IMG/VR virus record: IMGVR_UViG_3300045950_000333
Coordinates: 1 to 37,685 of that record
Direction: 5' to 3' (one strand)
Source of the DNA: a virus
DNA: 37,685 nucleotides
Under the pieces are notes generated by a model that had not been told where the DNA came from, searched no databases, and saw nothing but the letters and a program-made list of their open reading frames with translations. Position 1 is the stretch's first letter; each line of letters starts with the position of its first letter. The position numbers and the translations under genes are program-made. Shown one piece after another: positions 7,487 to 14,196 of the stretch.

Positions 7487-7820
7487 ACGTTGCCACGGCG
7501 CGGGCAAGATCGCCCCAATCGAACGCATTGGCAATGAATTGATGCAAGGCGCTTGGGAACAATGCCCGGATTGCGGTGGATGCGGCATCAATTCGAAGAA
7601 TATTCAGCTTGATCCATCGAAAATCGATTGGGCGCAAGTCGAACAGGAAACGGTTCGTAAGCTGCGGTTTCTTCGCGCCGCTTGGAAATCGTCCTTTGAA
7701 CATAGCGCTGAACTACATAAGCGCATGGTGCTCGGCATCTACATGCCGGCTTTGGCGAATCTCGCGGCATTTTGTGAAGCGGTTGAAAAGGAAGTAAATG
7801 CGGAGGGCGATCATGGCTGA
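7476..7820 (+). CDS. Zinc-ribbon protein with DnaJ-type CxxCxGxG motifs
   Basis: A 114-residue protein. C3/C6 (MLCERCHGAGK) and C30/C33 (EQCPDCGGCG) are two DnaJ-like CxxC motifs that would hold one zinc ion. The C-terminal two thirds are helical and not recognised. The start overlaps the preceding gene by 11 bases and its end overlaps the ASCH-like gene by 8 bases. Isolated DnaJ-type zinc ribbons are common in phage early operons; the target is unknown. Confidence 0.75.
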   Translation: MLCERCHGAGKIAPIERIGNELMQGAWEQCPDCGGCGINSKNIQLDPSKIDWAQVEQETVRKLRFLRAAWKSSFEHSAELHKRMVLGIYMPALANLAAFCEAVEKEVNAEGDHG

Positions 7821-8460
7821 TCGTCCGATCCTGTTCAGCGCCCCCATGGTCTGCGCCCTTCTCGACGGGCGGAAGACCATGACGCGGCGCATTCTGAAGC
7901 CGCGCGGCGCAGATCTGTGGCAGCACGCGACAACTGGCAAGTGGTTTGAGCGTCACGGGGTGCACGGCTCCACGTCGTCGCCGGTGAAGGCCCCCTGCGC
8001 CCCCGGCGACCGCCTCTGGGTGAAGGAGCCCTATCGCCTCGGCGACCATCTGAACGACCTCTCCCCATCGAAGTGCTCGCCCTCCTACGTCTGGTATGAG
8101 GCGGATGGGAAGGTTCTCGTGCACGGACGAGAGACAAACGACCCCATACAGGACAGCCCTGGCCGCTACCGTCACGCCCGCTTCATGCCGAGATGGGCCT
8201 CCCGCCTGACCCTGATCGTCACCGACGTTCGCGTTCAGCGCTTGCAGGACATCAGCGAGGAGGATGCGCGGGCCGAGGGCGTGTTCGTTCCAGAGGCGCA
8301 GTACGCGCAGCAAGGCGAACGTGCGCCAGTCCTTGCCTTCGCTGGCCTCTGGGAAAGCATCAACGGCCCCGGCGCATGGAAGGCGAACCCTTGGGTGGTC
8401 GCGCTTACGTTCCGCGTCATAAAGCGCAACATCGATGAATTCGCGAGGGATGCCGCATGA
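7813..8460 (+). CDS. ASCH/PUA-like phage protein
   Basis: A 215-residue protein that opens with RPILFSAPMVCALLDGRKTMTRRIL, a widely seen phage block. The motif pattern (F-S-x-P-M-v-x-A-l-l-x-G-R-K-T-x-T-R-R) and the later GDRLWVKEPY and LWESINGPGAW segments fit the ASCH-like, PUA-fold group that binds RNA or modified nucleotides. ATG 7813 is chosen for GGAGGG five bases upstream. Codon choice at about 7850-8330 differs from the neighbours (more CTC, CCC and GAC, fewer GAT-CGC runs), which suggests a more recent acquisition. The biochemical role is unknown. Confidence 0.8.
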   Translation: MADRPILFSAPMVCALLDGRKTMTRRILKPRGADLWQHATTGKWFERHGVHGSTSSPVKAPCAPGDRLWVKEPYRLGDHLNDLSPSKCSPSYVWYEADGKVLVHGRETNDPIQDSPGRYRHARFMPRWASRLTLIVTDVRVQRLQDISEEDARAEGVFVPEAQYAQQGERAPVLAFAGLWESINGPGAWKANPWVVALTFRVIKRNIDEFARDAA

Positions 8461-9356
8461 GCCGATGGCATTCAGCGCGCGAGATTTGCGCCAAGCTTGG
8501 CGGCCGATGGGCCGGGCGAAGCGGCATGTGCCGCTGCCCCGCGCACGAAGACCGATCGCCGTCCCTCTCCGTTTCCGAAACCCGCGATGGGCGCGTACTC
8601 GTCTATTGCTTCGCGGGTTGTTCGCAGCGCGATGTCATCGAGGCTCTGAAAGCCCGTGGCCTTTGGGGGGATGGCGAAACGGTTGCCGATCCTTCCTATC
8701 CGGGGCGGCTTACGTCCCGGCACGACGGCATGCGTTCGCGCGATGATCGCGAACGCCGGCGCGCGGCGCAGGATATTTGGGATGCGGCGAAACCGGCCGC
8801 TGGAACGCTTGTCGAACGTTATTTGCGCGGTCGGGGCGTCCGCATGCGCATGCCGGATCAATTGCGGTTCCTTGGCGCGTGCAAGCATGGGCCTTCCAAG
8901 CAGAACTTTCCGGTGATGGTCGCGCGCATCGCGGATAATCGCGGCTTCTGCGGCATCCAACGCACATGGTTGACGCCGGATGGATCGGGGAAGGCGCCGA
9001 TAAAGCCTGCCAAGATGACCCTGGGGCCGATGGAACGGGGCGCGGTGCGCCTTTTCCCGGTTGGCGAACGCTTGGGCATCGCCGAAGGGATCGAAACCGC
9101 CTTCTCGGCCGCGCAAATCTATTCCGTGCCCGTTTGGGCAACACTTTCCGCGAACCGCTTGGCGAAAATCGATCTGCCGGAAAGCGTCCGCGTGGTCATC
9201 GTCTTCGCCGATAACGGCGAAGTAGGACGCCGCGAGGCTTGGGTGGCCGCCGACGAATACGAACGGCGCGGTCTTCATTGCGAAATCATCACGCCCGACG
9301 CCCATTTCGCGGAACGCGCTCCGGGCGATTTCAACGATGTCGTGCAGGAGGCGTGA
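8457..9356 (+). CDS. CHC2/Toprim primase-like protein
   Basis: A 299-residue primase-like protein. A CHC2-type zinc site is formed by C25, C27, H30, C51 and C55 (CRCPAHEDRSPSLSV, then YCFAGCS). Residues 200-275 form a Toprim fold with the catalytic-glutamate motif GIAEGIETAFSA (207-218) and the second acidic motif IVFADNGEVGR (248-258). In most relatives this second motif reads ADNDxxG; here the second aspartate is glycine (N253-G254), so one metal ligand may be lost. The usual C-terminal helicase is absent; the broken RepA-like ATPase downstream probably supplied it. It starts by an ATGA overlap with the previous gene. Confidence 0.9.
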   Translation: MSRWHSAREICAKLGGRWAGRSGMCRCPAHEDRSPSLSVSETRDGRVLVYCFAGCSQRDVIEALKARGLWGDGETVADPSYPGRLTSRHDGMRSRDDRERRRAAQDIWDAAKPAAGTLVERYLRGRGVRMRMPDQLRFLGACKHGPSKQNFPVMVARIADNRGFCGIQRTWLTPDGSGKAPIKPAKMTLGPMERGAVRLFPVGERLGIAEGIETAFSAAQIYSVPVWATLSANRLAKIDLPESVRVVIVFADNGEVGRREAWVAADEYERRGLHCEIITPDAHFAERAPGDFNDVVQEA

Positions 9357-10282
9357 TGAACGACGTTACCGATTTCCGGCTTGAAGCACCAATGTCGAAG
9401 AAGCGCGGACGTGTTCGTCGCGGCGGCTGGTCATGGGGGGCAACTGAAGGGGCAAGGCTGCGCGTTATCTCATTGGGCGCCGGCGTGCAATCGTCGTGCT
9501 TGGTTCAAATGGCATTGGATCGCGAGATCGGGCCGCTGCCAGACGCCATCATCATGGCCGACACGGGCGACGAATCGGCGCAAACGCTTCGCCACGCCGA
9601 GTATCTTGAACAACAGGTTGCCCTCAGGAGCAATGGGGCAGTCCAATTCATCCGAGTATCCCGCGGCGAGCGACTAAGCGACAGTATCCGCGCCCGCGCC
9701 GCAGGCGATATTACCCGACGCTTCGTCTCTGCACCGTTCTACACCGAAGGAACACAGCGGCGTCCGCGCGGAGGTCAAGGTCGTCGGCAATGTACGCGAG
9801 AATTCAAGATCGAGCCGATTGAACGCATGCAGCGGCAGCTCCTGGGATATGCGCCGAAACAACGCATCCCGCGCGGATCGTGCGAAGTGTGGATTGGCAT
9901 ATCGACTGATGAAGTGGTGCGCGCGGGCGCAGCCTTTGCGCCATGGGTGGTTAACCGTTACCCGCTGTTGGAACTCCGGATGTCTCGATCCGATTGCGCG
10001 ATCTGGTTGCGGTCGCGCGGATATCCCGTTCCGCCAAAATCCGCGTGCGTGTTTTGCCCGTATCGGAGCGATGCGGAATGGAGATGGCTTCGCGAAAACG
10101 ATCCCGAAGGTTGGGGGCAAGCCGTCGAAATTGACCAGCTGATCAGAAATACGCCCGGCATGCGCGTTAAGGAATACCTGCATCGCAACCGGCGTCCGTT
10201 GGCGGAAATCGACTTCTCAACGGCCGAAGAGAATGGCCAAAGCAGCTTCATCGATCATTGCGATGGAGGCTGCGGCCTATGA
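9356..10282 (+). CDS. PP-loop ATPase, phosphoadenosine phosphosulfate reductase family
   Basis: A 308-residue protein with a PP-loop SLGAGVQSS at residues 39-47 that activates a substrate by adenylation, followed by MADTGDES (68-74). Cysteines at 146 (RRQCTREFK), 231 and 234 (ACVFCPYR), and 302 and 306 (HCDGGC at the extreme C-terminus) could hold an iron-sulfur cluster or act in sulfur transfer. Phage members of this family resemble DndC (DNA phosphorothioation) and PAPS reductase in fold only; there are no other Dnd genes here, so the substrate is unknown. The start at 9356 is supported by AGGAGG five bases upstream and a TGATG overlap. Confidence 0.88.
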   Translation: MNDVTDFRLEAPMSKKRGRVRRGGWSWGATEGARLRVISLGAGVQSSCLVQMALDREIGPLPDAIIMADTGDESAQTLRHAEYLEQQVALRSNGAVQFIRVSRGERLSDSIRARAAGDITRRFVSAPFYTEGTQRRPRGGQGRRQCTREFKIEPIERMQRQLLGYAPKQRIPRGSCEVWIGISTDEVVRAGAAFAPWVVNRYPLLELRMSRSDCAIWLRSRGYPVPPKSACVFCPYRSDAEWRWLRENDPEGWGQAVEIDQLIRNTPGMRVKEYLHRNRRPLAEIDFSTAEENGQSSFIDHCDGGCGL

Positions 10283-11439
10283 ACGGCGCCATCGATTACC
10301 ATGATCGGCGCCAACAACGGCCGCAACCGATCCGCATCCGCAACGCGGGCGATTTCGAGGGCAAGCCGATCCCGGAGCGGGAATGGTTGGTTCCCTCGAT
10401 TTTGATCCGCCGCGGCATAACCATGCTTTCCGGCGCCGGTGGCGTCGGCAAGTCGCTCTTGTGTCTACAATTGCAGGTCGCCGCGGCCTTGGGCATGCCG
10501 TGGCTTGGCATCGAAATGCCGGCGCCGCTTACGTCCTTCGGCTTCTATTGCGAAGACGACGAGGAAGAAATCCATCGGCGCTTGGCGGATGTTTGCCGCC
10601 ATTACGGATGCACGCCAGGCGATTTGGGCGATCGGGTGCGCTTCGCCTCGCGCGTCGGCGAGCAAAACGAATTGATGACCTTCTTCGGACGCGGGGACAA
10701 GGGAACCCGGACCGCGTTGCTTGCCCAATTGGAAGAAGAAGTTCGGATGTGGGGCGATCAACTCATCATCATCGATACGGTCGCCGATACCTTCTTGGGC
10801 AACGAGAACATCCGGCCGCAGGTTCGAGCCTTCGTTACAGCCATCCGGCGCCTGGCTTTGATCAATAACGGCGGCGTCATCATCACCGCGCATCCGTCGT
10901 GAGCGGGTCTTTCCGACGGCAGCGGCCTTTCCGGTTCGACGGCATGGGAAGGCAGCGTGCGCAATCGCGTCTATTTCACACGGCCGCGAAGCCCGGACAA
11001 GGATGTCGACGGCGAAGACGAGCCGACCGACGAACGCATCTTGAAGACGATGAAGTCCAATTATGGACCGGCCGGCGACAAGATGCGCGTGCGTTGGAAG
11101 GAAGGGTGCTTCGTCCGAACCGATCTCGCCGGCGGCGGATCGATGTTCGACGCGCTTGCCGATCAACGGAAACTTCTCGAAGCGGCGGAATATCTGGTCA
11201 ATCGCGGCGCCATGCTGGCGGCCGATCCGAACGCCCGAACAAGCTTGGTGGTGCTCGCGCGCAATCTGCCGTCGTGCAAGGCGATGTCTTGGAAGGCCGC
11301 GCTCAATGCCCAAGAACGGCTATTGGATGAAGGGCGTTTGGTCATTGTCGAATTGGGGCCGCCGTCCAAGCGGCGCCGTTACATCCGCCCGACGCATTGC
11401 CGTTATCCGGGCGAAGGGGAAGGCGGGGAAACCGAATGA
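10279..11439 (+). pseudogene. RepA-like AAA ATPase (replicative helicase/loader) broken by an in-frame TGA
   Basis: Two pieces in the same frame give one RecA-like ATPase of about 386 codons. The N-terminal 207 residues contain Walker A GAGGVGKS (52-59), Walker B LIIIDTVAD (162-170) and end at ITAHPS. A TGA at 10900-10902 stops translation. Directly after it the frame continues as AGLSDGSGLSGSTAWEGSVR, the well-known family block (HPS-L-x-G-L-x-x-GSGLSGSTAW), and runs to 11439 with a winged-helix-like C-terminal part. The stop replaces the conserved Leu. Compared with an expected CCGTCGTTGAGCGGTCTT, the window looks like one T lost and one G gained in short homopolymers, so two compensating indels (real or sequencing error) explain it. 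The ATPase core is complete but the second half would be lost. Confidence 0.85.
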
Positions 11440-11469
11440 GCATCCCGCATAGAGGAAAGGAGGTCGAAC

Positions 11470-11688
11470 ATGGGGTTGGAAAAGGACGCGCGATTCCCCC
11501 GCGCGGTCGGGGGCTTCGGGCACGGATGGCGAGCGACGAAGCCGGAACTGATCGAGGAAATCATCGCGATGAAGAGCGCGGGGATAAGCCTTGCATCGAT
11601 CGCCCGCCGAACGGGCGTGCCGCTTTCGACCGTCCATCGCATCGCGCGCGGATGTCTGCCGAAGACGAAGGAGCGGCAGGAGATATGA
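11470..11688 (+). CDS. Small HTH DNA-binding protein (resolvase-type HTH)
   Basis: A 72-residue protein with a helix-turn-helix at about residues 33-60 (MKSAGISLASIARRTGVPL, then STVHRIARG), like the C-terminal HTH of serine resolvases. The start is clear: AAAGGAGGT, almost the full anti-16S complement, lies six bases before the ATG, the strongest ribosome site in this operon. A longer overlapping frame starting at 11436 was rejected because it has no domain and is low in complexity. It lies directly upstream of the repeats at 11749-11850 and may bind them. Confidence 0.82.
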   Translation: MGLEKDARFPRAVGGFGHGWRATKPELIEEIIAMKSAGISLASIARRTGVPLSTVHRIARGCLPKTKERQEI

Positions 11689-11748
11689 CCGGAATGGAAA
11701 TGCGTTTGACGCAGGGTTGGAAGGAAAGCGCATTAGTTCCGTCCCCCC

Positions 11749-11850
11749 TTCCGACGGGTCTTCCAACGGGGTCTTGCCTGCGGGGGTCGGAAGCTTCCGA
11801 CGGGTCTTCCGACCTCTTCCAACCGGGTTCCCACGGGTTTCCGACGGTCG
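11749..11850 (+). repeat. Degenerate direct repeats, consensus TTCCRACGGGTC
   Basis: Copies at 11749-11760 and 11795-11806 are identical (TTCCGACGGGTC). Variants are at 11761-11773 (TTCCAACGGGGTC), 11807-11816 (TTCCGACCTC), 11817-11828 (TTCCAACCGGGT), 11828-11838 (TTCCCACGGGT) and 11839-11849 (TTCCGACGGTC). Seven copies in about 100 bases are more than chance in this composition. They suggest a protein-binding array, either origin iterons or operators. Confidence 0.6.
11786..11801. promoter_or_regulatory. 16-base perfect palindrome inside the repeat array
   Basis: GTCGGAAGCTTCCGAC reads the same on both strands and contains the repeat core (TTCCGAC) in both orientations. This is consistent with a dimer-binding site for one of the adjacent HTH proteins. 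Confidence 0.45.
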
Positions 11851-11911
11851 CGCGCACGTGCGCGCGTGCGCGCGCCTTGAGTATTTATCTCTATGGTTTT
11901 GGGGCAATCAC

Positions 11912-12376
11912 ATGGTGAGCAAGATCACTGCATCCGAGATCGAAGAACGGTTCGAGGAAGCGGCGCGAACGCTGCGGCGCCTGCCCGATCCGGCGAAGGG
12001 ACCGAAGGGATACGGTTCGAGTTGGCCGCCAATTATCCGGTCCTATTGGGAAGCTTACGGTGCCGATCCCGCGCGGCCGCCGTGCATTTCGCCGAGCCCC
12101 GAGGCAATCAGCCGGATGGAGGAAACCTTCGATTGGTTGCTTTGGATCGAACCCGACGATGCCCGCATCGTGTGGCTTCGCGCCGAAGGCGTTCGTTGGC
12201 GCCAGGTATGCAACCGGGTTGGGCTTTCGCGTTCGGCGGCATGGCGCAGGTGGGTTGCGGCGCTGGTTATGATAGCAAACCGTTGCAATTCAAGGGATTT
12301 CCAGAAAGGCCAAAAGTTCCGGCGAAACGGCATAACCGCAACGCTCGACAGAGCACGTAGTGACGGCGTGTTTTGA
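11912..12376 (+). CDS. DUF6362-like HTH protein
   Basis: A 154-residue protein resembling DUF6362, a phage family with a C-terminal sigma/HTH-like domain: YGSSWPPIIRSYWEAYG, PSPEAISRMEETFDWLLWIE, then DDARIVWLRAEGVRWRQVC and VGLSRSAAWRRWVAAL. The last two blocks (about residues 75-125) form the helix-turn-helix. Its extra C-terminal 30 residues (NSRDFQKGQKFRRN onward) are basic. The start at 11912 was chosen because it begins the family-like sequence; upstream frame is only the translated repeat array. No good Shine-Dalgarno is visible (GGGGC about seven bases upstream). A role in late gene control or packaging is possible. Confidence 0.75.
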   Translation: MVSKITASEIEERFEEAARTLRRLPDPAKGPKGYGSSWPPIIRSYWEAYGADPARPPCISPSPEAISRMEETFDWLLWIEPDDARIVWLRAEGVRWRQVCNRVGLSRSAAWRRWVAALVMIANRCNSRDFQKGQKFRRNGITATLDRARSDGVF

Positions 12377-12670
12377 TGCGCGTTCGATTGGCCGACGGCG
12401 ATGAACTTCGGGCGCGACAAGATCAACGGTTTTCGGCATCATTTCGGATAGGCTGGGCGCCCCGCCCCCATCCCCGCCGGCTTAGGTTCTTCCCGGCGAT
12501 TGGCGTATGCGGGCGGCGGGGGCCCCCGGTTTCGCTAGCGGCAAGGTTTTTTTCGGGGTTCGCGGGGTTGGTGCGCGCTTTTGGGTGCGCGGTGCGCGGT
12601 GTGTCTTGGTGGGTTGGCACGGGCAACTTGGGGGTTCCAATCGGAGCCCCCGTTTTCTTTGGGGGCTTCG
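12377..12670 (+). other. Gene-poor region between early operon and ParB/methyltransferase cassette
   Basis: A 294-base stretch in which no frame looks protein-like. It goes from C-rich (about 12450-12475) to strongly G/T-rich (about 12530-12640). It holds a GGGGGCCCCC palindrome near 12517-12531, a T7 run at about 12546-12552 and the terminator-like hairpin at 12630-12660. It marks the end of the early operon. A promoter for the next cassette, an origin or a packaging site could lie here but no defined signal is seen. Confidence 0.5.
12630..12660 (+). terminator. Rho-independent terminator-like hairpin with competing downstream hairpin
   Basis: GGGGGTTCC-AATC-GGAGCCCCC gives a nine-pair stem with one G-T pair, followed by GTTTTCTTT. 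The 3' arm AGCCCCC (12645-12651) can instead pair with GGGGGCT at 12661-12667, which would break the terminator. The second hairpin covers the likely ribosome site (GGGGGC) of the ParB-like gene. The signal is therefore either a plain terminator for the early operon or a switch. Confidence 0.6.
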
Positions 12671-13402
12671 TTGCAAATCGAAATGCGTTCGATCGACGGC
12701 TTGATCCCCTACGTGCGCAACGCGCGCACGCATTCGGAGGATCAGGTTGCCCAAATCGCCGCCTCCATCGCCGAATTCGGGTTCGTCAATCCGATCCTGA
12801 TCGATGGCGATGATGTGATAATCGCGGGCCACGGGCGCTTGATGGCAGGGAAGATGCTCGGCCTCGATGAAGTGCCGGTCATCGTCGTCGATCATCTTTC
12901 CGATGCCCAACGCCGCGCGCTTGTCATCGCCGACAACCGTATCGCCGAGAACGCAGGGTGGGATGAAACGATGTTGCGCGCGGAACTCGCCGCGCTCCGC
13001 GACGACGATTTCGATTTGGACCTTATCGGCTTCGACGAAGGCGAGTTGGATCGCCTTCTCGATGGCGCGGGCTTGGAGGACGGCGTTGCCGTACCATCCG
13101 AGGGCGCCGGCGATGCGGAGAGCCCCCCAGGCATCGCCGGCGCTTCGAAACTGGCCGAGCGTTTCGGCGTGCCGCCCTTCACGGTGCTCGATGCGCGAAA
13201 GGGATGGTGGCAAGACCGTAAGCGGGCGTGGCTCGATCTCGGCATCCGCTCGGAGCTCGGCCGTGGCGCAGCGCCGGGCGGAAGCCCGCAGCCGATAGAT
13301 CGCGAGAAAGCGAAGTCGGCCGCGCCAGGCGGATCGGCGATGCCGGCGACCAACTATTCGAAATCGAAGGCCCGCGGCGACGGGCGGGGGCGCCCGCTGT
13401 GA
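12671..13402 (+). CDS. ParB-like nuclease-domain protein linked to a DNA methyltransferase
   Basis: A 243-residue protein with a ParB/sulfiredoxin-type domain at residues 4-92 (SIDGLIPYVRNARTHSEDQV, GFVNPILIDGDDVIIAGHGR, then RRALVIADNRIAEN). The second half contains PPFTVLDARKGWWQDRKRAW and LGIRSELGRG, sequence normally found at the front of phage DNA methyltransferases. In many phages ParB and methyltransferase are one polypeptide; here the methyltransferase is the next gene in the -1 frame with a GTGA overlap. Start chosen as TTG 12671 (MQIEMRSI), which has GGGGG five bases upstream; ATG 12683 is the alternative. ParB-like domains may bind DNA and hydrolyse CTP; the usual role here is inferred as guiding the methyltransferase. 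Confidence 0.85.
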   Translation: MQIEMRSIDGLIPYVRNARTHSEDQVAQIAASIAEFGFVNPILIDGDDVIIAGHGRLMAGKMLGLDEVPVIVVDHLSDAQRRALVIADNRIAENAGWDETMLRAELAALRDDDFDLDLIGFDEGELDRLLDGAGLEDGVAVPSEGAGDAESPPGIAGASKLAERFGVPPFTVLDARKGWWQDRKRAWLDLGIRSELGRGAAPGGSPQPIDREKAKSAAPGGSAMPATNYSKSKARGDGRGRPL

Positions 13403-14196
13403 GCAATCTTACCTTCGTCAAGGGCGATCGCGAGCCGGTCGATCTCGATCCGGTATCGCAAGCGATCCTCGATGTCGGATCTGGAACGTCGATCTTCGAC
13501 CCGGTCGTTTGCGAAATAGCCTACCGGTGGTTTTGCCCACCGGCGGGAACGGTGCTCGATCCGTTCGCCGGTGGATCGGTTCGCGGGATTGTGGCATCGC
13601 GCCTCGGGCGCCGATACGTTGGCGTCGAACTACGAAAAGAACAGGTCGCGGCGAACCGCGCGCAGCTCCATCTTGCTGGCGATCCAGCACCCGAGTGGCG
13701 ACAAGGCGACGCCCGGAGCGTCGCCAAGTTGGCGCGCGATGTTACTGCCGATCTTGTTTTCTCGTGCCCGCCATACTGGAACTTGGAAGAGTACTCGGAC
13801 GATCCGGCCGATCTTTCCAACATGGGCCGCGACGAATTCTTCGCGGCCTACGAGGCCGTCATCGCGGCGGCGGTGGCACGCATGCGCGAGGATCGGTTCG
13901 CCGTTTGGGTGGTTGGCGATGTTCGCGACGCGGACGGTTTCTACATCAACCTGCCGGGTCGGACGGCCGAGGCCTTCGAACGCGCTGGCGCGCGCTACTA
14001 CAACGATGCGATCCTCGTTACGGCGGTCGGATCGTTGCCTATCCGCGCCGGGCGCCAATTCGTGGCGTCGCGGAAGCTCGGGCGCACCCATCAGAATGTG
14101 ATGGTGTTCTGCAAAGGCGATCCGAGGCGTGCTACAGAGGCGTGCGGCATCGTCGAATTCGGCGAAATCGCGCCGGAAGGGGAAGCGGACGCATGA
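13399..14196 (+). CDS. DNA methyltransferase (N6/N4 amino type)
   Basis: A 265-residue SAM-dependent methyltransferase. Motif I is DPFAGGSVRG (54-63) and motif IV is SCPPY (122-126), the S/D-P-P-Y form used by N4-cytosine and N6-adenine enzymes; GTSIFDPVVCEIAYRWF (29-45) is the preceding helix and FSCPPYWNLEEYSDDPADLS the extended motif IV. The order I-then-IV is seen. No restriction endonuclease is nearby, so it is an orphan (protective, regulatory or packaging-related) enzyme. GTG start at 13399 overlaps the ParB-like stop by four bases. It is downstream of, and possibly a split part of, the ParB protein. It is also adjacent to a PLP-like enzyme. Confidence 0.9.
   Translation: MSNLTFVKGDREPVDLDPVSQAILDVGSGTSIFDPVVCEIAYRWFCPPAGTVLDPFAGGSVRGIVASRLGRRYVGVELRKEQVAANRAQLHLAGDPAPEWRQGDARSVAKLARDVTADLVFSCPPYWNLEEYSDDPADLSNMGRDEFFAAYEAVIAAAVARMREDRFAVWVVGDVRDADGFYINLPGRTAEAFERAGARYYNDAILVTAVGSLPIRAGRQFVASRKLGRTHQNVMVFCKGDPRRATEACGIVEFGEIAPEGEADA

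Larger units (their letters stand above)
11689..11911 (+). other. Intergenic region with iteron-like repeats
   Basis: A 223-base non-coding stretch between two HTH genes. It contains repeated TTCC(G/A)ACGGG units, a 16-base palindrome and an alternating purine-pyrimidine run (about 11849-11875, CGCGCACGTGCGCGCGTGCGCGCG), then a short AT-rich patch (11880-11900, gtatttatctctatggtttt). This arrangement (iterons, strand-flipping repeat, AT-rich patch) next to replication genes is what a phage origin could look like, but no replication protein with known iteron specificity is identified. Confidence 0.45.

Noticed and set aside
9356-10282. DNA phosphorothioation (Dnd) system
   Set aside because: Only a single PP-loop protein is present; no DndA, DndB, DndD or DndE-like genes are in the window.
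10900-10902. TGA as a selenocysteine codon or stop read-through site
   Set aside because: The position is normally leucine in a conserved ATPase block and no SECIS-like element is evident; a nonsense or compensating-indel explanation is simpler.
11436-11918. Overlapping frame beginning with an ATGA overlap after the RepA-like gene
   Set aside because: It is Arg/Pro/Gly-rich with translated repeats and no domain. The HTH gene at 11470 in another frame has a near-perfect ribosome site.
12373-12813. 146-codon frame across the gene-poor region
   Set aside because: It reads through the hairpin and into the ParB gene in the wrong frame; composition is not protein-like.
13509-14192. Frame of the PLP-like gene open well upstream of 14193
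   Set aside because: The upstream part overlaps the methyltransferase and is Arg/Ser-rich shadow sequence. The family-like sequence begins at 14193, with the ATGA overlap.
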